NCBI GenBank assembly: GCA_002772825.1
Contig: PFDM01000046.1
Coordinates: 1 to 9,099 of the forward strand
Length of the DNA stretch: 9,099 bases
Direction of reading: 5' to 3'
DNA from: Parcubacteria group bacterium CG10_big_fil_rev_8_21_14_0_10_38_31
GTDB taxonomy: Bacteria; Patescibacteriota; Minisyncoccia; GCA-002772825
A program made the position numbers and the translations under genes. Below, one piece after another: positions 6,902 through 9,099 of this stretch (position 1 is the first letter of the stretch; every line of letters starts with the position of its first letter). The notes under the pieces are model-generated. The model did no database searches. It worked only from the letters and a program-made list of their open reading frames with translations, and was not told the origin of the DNA.

Positions 6902-8686
6902 TTATTTCCTGTTAGATTTGTTCCTTTCCGTTTCTTTAAGATTTTTCTTTCTTAGACGGACGCTTTGAGGTGTAATCTCAAGATATTCGTCTTTGGCCAT
7001 GATTTCAAGGCCATTTTCTATCGTAAGAAGTTGAGGTGGCACTAACTTTACCGCGTCATCAGATCCTGAGGCGCGCATATTAGTGAGCTGTTTACCTTTA
7101 GTAGGGTTAACTGTCATCTGCTCGCCTTTTGATGTGTTTCCTATCACCATCCCTTCGTATACTTCTGTATTTTCTTTGATATATAAGACACCACGAGTTT
7201 GGAGGTTATCCAGAGAGTAGGCCAATGTCTTACCAGAAACTTGTGATATCATGGAACCGGCATCATGTCTTTCTATCTCGCCGACGTGTGGCTTGTAACC
7301 GATGTTGCGAGTAGCCATGATTCCCTCTCCTTTTGTATCTATTATGAATTTGTTACGATAACCAAAAAGTCCCCGGCTGGGCCCCTCAAATAAAAGAAGC
7401 GCTCGGTTTTCATGAATCTCCATATTCTTAAGAATAGACCCTCTCTTGCTTAATTTCTCTATGATTGAACCTTGGCAGTCGCTTGGAACATCTATGACTA
7501 TCTCTTCAAAAGGTTCGTGCAGTTTACCGTCTATTTCTTTCGTGATGACTTGAGGTTGAGATACTTGGACTTCATATCCTTCGCGACGCATATTCTCAAG
7601 TAGGATAGCGACATGGAGCTCTCCTCTACCGTAGACGGTGAATTGATCGCCACTTGCTGAATCAAAATTCACTTTAAGTCCTACATTTACCTCCAGTTCT
7701 TTTTCAAGTCTTTCTCGTATCTGTCGGCTTGTCACGAATTTACCCTCTCTTCCAGCGAATGGAGAATTATTGACGAGAAATGTAAGCTCTATAGTTGGTT
7801 CATCAACAGCTATTATATCAAGTACAGGCGTCTCTGGGGAGCCAGCTATAGTGTCGCCTATGTAGACGTCTGGTATCCCCGCAATCATTCCGATATCGCC
7901 AGCTTCTAATGTGTCTATCTCGACCCTTGTCACACCTTTAAAGGCAAATAGTTTAGTTACTTTATATTTATTTATGGAGCCGTCTTTTTGTATGTAGACA
8001 GTGTCGCCTACATTAATCTTTCCACTATAGACTCTCACGACAGCAACTCTACCTAGAAAATTATCATAGGCAAGATTGAAAGGTTGAGCCAGAAATGGAG
8101 CGTCGATATCTACTTTCGCCGCCGGGACTTTCTCTAATATCATATCTAGGAGAGGTGTTAAGTCTTTGGATTCGTCTGTTAGTTCTTTCTTAGCTATCCC
8201 TTCTCGGCCTATGGCGTAGATAACAGGAAAGTCTAGTTGCTCGTTTGTTGCTCCAAGTTCGGCGAAGAGTTCAAACACTTGATCATGAGCGTGAGCCGGA
8301 TTTGCCGCCGGTTTATCAATCTTATTTATAACAAGTATAGGCTTGAGTCCTAACGCAAGAGACTTTTTAAGCACGAACCGTGTCTGAGGCATCGGTCCTT
8401 CTTGAGCGTCAACGATAAGAAGAACTGAGTCAATAGAGCGAAGCACGCGCTCCACTTCTGAACCGAAGTCGGCGTGCCCCGGAGTATCTACGATGTTTAT
8501 CTTAGTCCCCTTATAAGTTACGGCAGCATTTTTAGAATATATGGTAATACCACGCTCTTTCTCAAGCGTGTTGCTGTCCATACTTATACCAGTATCTACG
8601 GCGCCCGTCTGACTTAATATGGCGTCTGTAAGTGTCGTCTTGCCATGGTCTACGTGGGCTATAATTGCTATATTTCTTATTTCCAT
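6902..8686 (-). CDS. typA: Ribosome-binding translational GTPase TypA/BipA
   Basis: TypA (BipA) is an EF-G-like GTPase that binds the ribosome and supports 50S assembly and growth under stress or cold. The 594-residue product is full length (family about 590-615). GTPase motifs are AHVDHGKTT (10-18), the G2 threonine in ERGITI (44-49), DTPGH (67-71) and NKID (121-124). The G5 site reads YAIGREG (157-163) where E. coli has YASALNG, so the usual SA is replaced. The beta-barrel, EF-G-like III and V domains follow, then the TypA-specific C-terminal domain with [14 protein letters not shown] and a basic tail. The ATG at 8684-8686 gives the expected N-terminus and has no SD. AATAAT (complement of 8694-8699) ends seven bases before it, so a leaderless start is possible, though no -35 is visible. 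It follows the cold-shock gene on the same strand but is separated from it by a terminator. Confidence 0.96.
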   Translation of the reverse strand: MEIRNIAIIAHVDHGKTTLTDAILSQTGAVDTGISMDSNTLEKERGITIYSKNAAVTYKGTKINIVDTPGHADFGSEVERVLRSIDSVLLIVDAQEGPMPQTRFVLKKSLALGLKPILVINKIDKPAANPAHAHDQVFELFAELGATNEQLDFPVIYAIGREGIAKKELTDESKDLTPLLDMILEKVPAAKVDIDAPFLAQPFNLAYDNFLGRVAVVRVYSGKINVGDTVYIQKDGSINKYKVTKLFAFKGVTRVEIDTLEAGDIGMIAGIPDVYIGDTIAGSPETPVLDIIAVDEPTIELTFLVNNSPFAGREGKFVTSRQIRERLEKELEVNVGLKVNFDSASGDQFTVYGRGELHVAILLENMRREGYEVQVSQPQVITKEIDGKLHEPFEEIVIDVPSDCQGSIIEKLSKRGSILKNMEIHENRALLLFEGPSRGLFGYRNKFIIDTKGEGIMATRNIGYKPHVGEIERHDAGSMISQVSGKTLAYSLDNLQTRGVLYIKENTEVYEGMVIGNTSKGEQMTVNPTKGKQLTNMRASGSDDAVKLVPPQLLTIENGLEIMAKDEYLEITPQSVRLRKKNLKETERNKSNRK

Positions 8687-8788
8687 TTTTTAAATTATTA
8701 GTTGATATAAAATCCGAATACCTTTCTTGAATAATCAAGTTTTAGTTAGAAAAACATAGTAACACCAATTTACTAAAAAGTATATTAG

Positions 8789-8831
8789 CTTATTAAAAAC
8801 ACCCCGCAAGTAGCGGGATGTTTTTAATAAG
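8789..8831 (-). terminator. Intrinsic terminator of the cold-shock gene
   Basis: A 19-bp stem with one mismatch pairs 8789-8807 with 8813-8831 around a 5-base loop. The GC core is CCCGC/GCGGG and the outer part is A/T-rich. On the minus strand the core is followed by TGTTTTTAATAAG. It is only eight bases from the cold-shock stop codon and should insulate typA. The stem is nearly symmetric, so it could also act on the plus strand. Confidence 0.85.
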
Positions 8832-8838
8832 AGCGCTA

Positions 8839-9039
8839 TTACGCCTTGTTGACATTAACAGCATTGACTCCCTTAGGACCCTCTGCTGTGTCAAATGTTA
8901 CTTTGTCGCCTTCACGAAGTTCGTCGAAGCTGGCATTTTTAAGCTCATTAGCGTGGAAGAAAATATCTTTTTCTTCTCCCTCTTGAGCTATAAAGCCAAA
9001 TCCACGATCTGTGAGACGAGCTATAGTTCCTTGATTCAT
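8839..9039 (-). CDS. Cold-shock domain protein (CspA family)
   Basis: The 66-residue protein is a single cold-shock OB-fold that binds single-stranded RNA or DNA and melts mRNA secondary structure. Its RNP1 motif is RGFGFIA (12-18) and RNP2 is DIFFHAN (25-31). The C-terminal EGDKVTFDTAEGPKGVNAVNV (43-63) is the normal strand 4-5 region. The length is typical. The ATG at 9037-9039 has no SD, and no convincing promoter is visible in the 60 bases left in the window, so the upstream signal may lie beyond the edge. A terminator follows after eight bases. The position directly upstream of typA, also cold-linked in other bacteria, is suggestive, but the two are separate units. Confidence 0.95.
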   Translation of the reverse strand: MNQGTIARLTDRGFGFIAQEGEEKDIFFHANELKNASFDELREGDKVTFDTAEGPKGVNAVNVNKA

Positions 9040-9099
9040 CTGTAAGAAAAACTAGTGCGAATAATGTTCAAACCTAAAATACTGTATGATAAAAACCCG

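Overview
The window is AT-rich bacterial chromosome. The gene set includes cold-shock protein, TypA/BipA, a sigma-70 family factor, cyclophilin and ThiI. It also has a tandem CxxC zinc-ribbon protein, a single-pass GerMN protein and an ATP-cone endonuclease. This mix, the mostly separate transcription units and the general lack of Shine-Dalgarno (SD) sites resemble Candidate Phyla Radiation / Patescibacteria (Parcubacteria-like) genomes. That placement is inference; no rRNA is present to settle it. The standard code fits: every conserved protein reads through at family length. The ten stop codons are five TAA, five TAG and no TGA.

Layout, left to right. Bases 1-182 are a non-coding edge ending in a promoter. 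thiI (183-1376, +) is followed by a predicted debranching-type (alpha/alpha)6 glycosidase (1454-2635, +). A 199-base gap holds a promoter and a structured leader in front of a 96-residue double zinc-ribbon protein (2835-3125, +). A bidirectional terminator separates it from a GerMN-domain membrane protein (3220-3792, -), which is divergent from a membrane-anchored cyclophilin (3874-4497, +). A second bidirectional terminator closes the cyclophilin gene and a probable 35-residue gene of unknown family (4574-4681, -). That gene has its own promoter and a textbook SD, and it is divergent from an ATP-cone/PD-(D/E)XK endonuclease (4795-5622, +). On the minus strand follow a sigma factor (5727-6689), typA (6902-8686) and a cold-shock protein (8839-9039).

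How the genes relate. Most genes look monocistronic. At thiI, the glycosidase and the endonuclease, a -10 box ends 6-7 bases before the ATG, so those mRNAs are predicted to be leaderless. A strong SD occurs only at the 35-residue gene, and a weaker G-run at the GTG-started sigma gene. The GerMN and cyclophilin genes share a divergent promoter region and both encode surface-facing proteins with one N-terminal helix. Sigma factor, TypA and cold-shock protein form a stress/translation cluster, each gene with its own signals.

No CRISPR array, insertion sequence, prophage or tRNA was seen. The most unusual items are the unlisted 35-residue gene and its divergent nuclease neighbour, the structured leader of the zinc-ribbon gene, the leaderless promoter pattern, and a sigma factor with altered -10 recognition residues.
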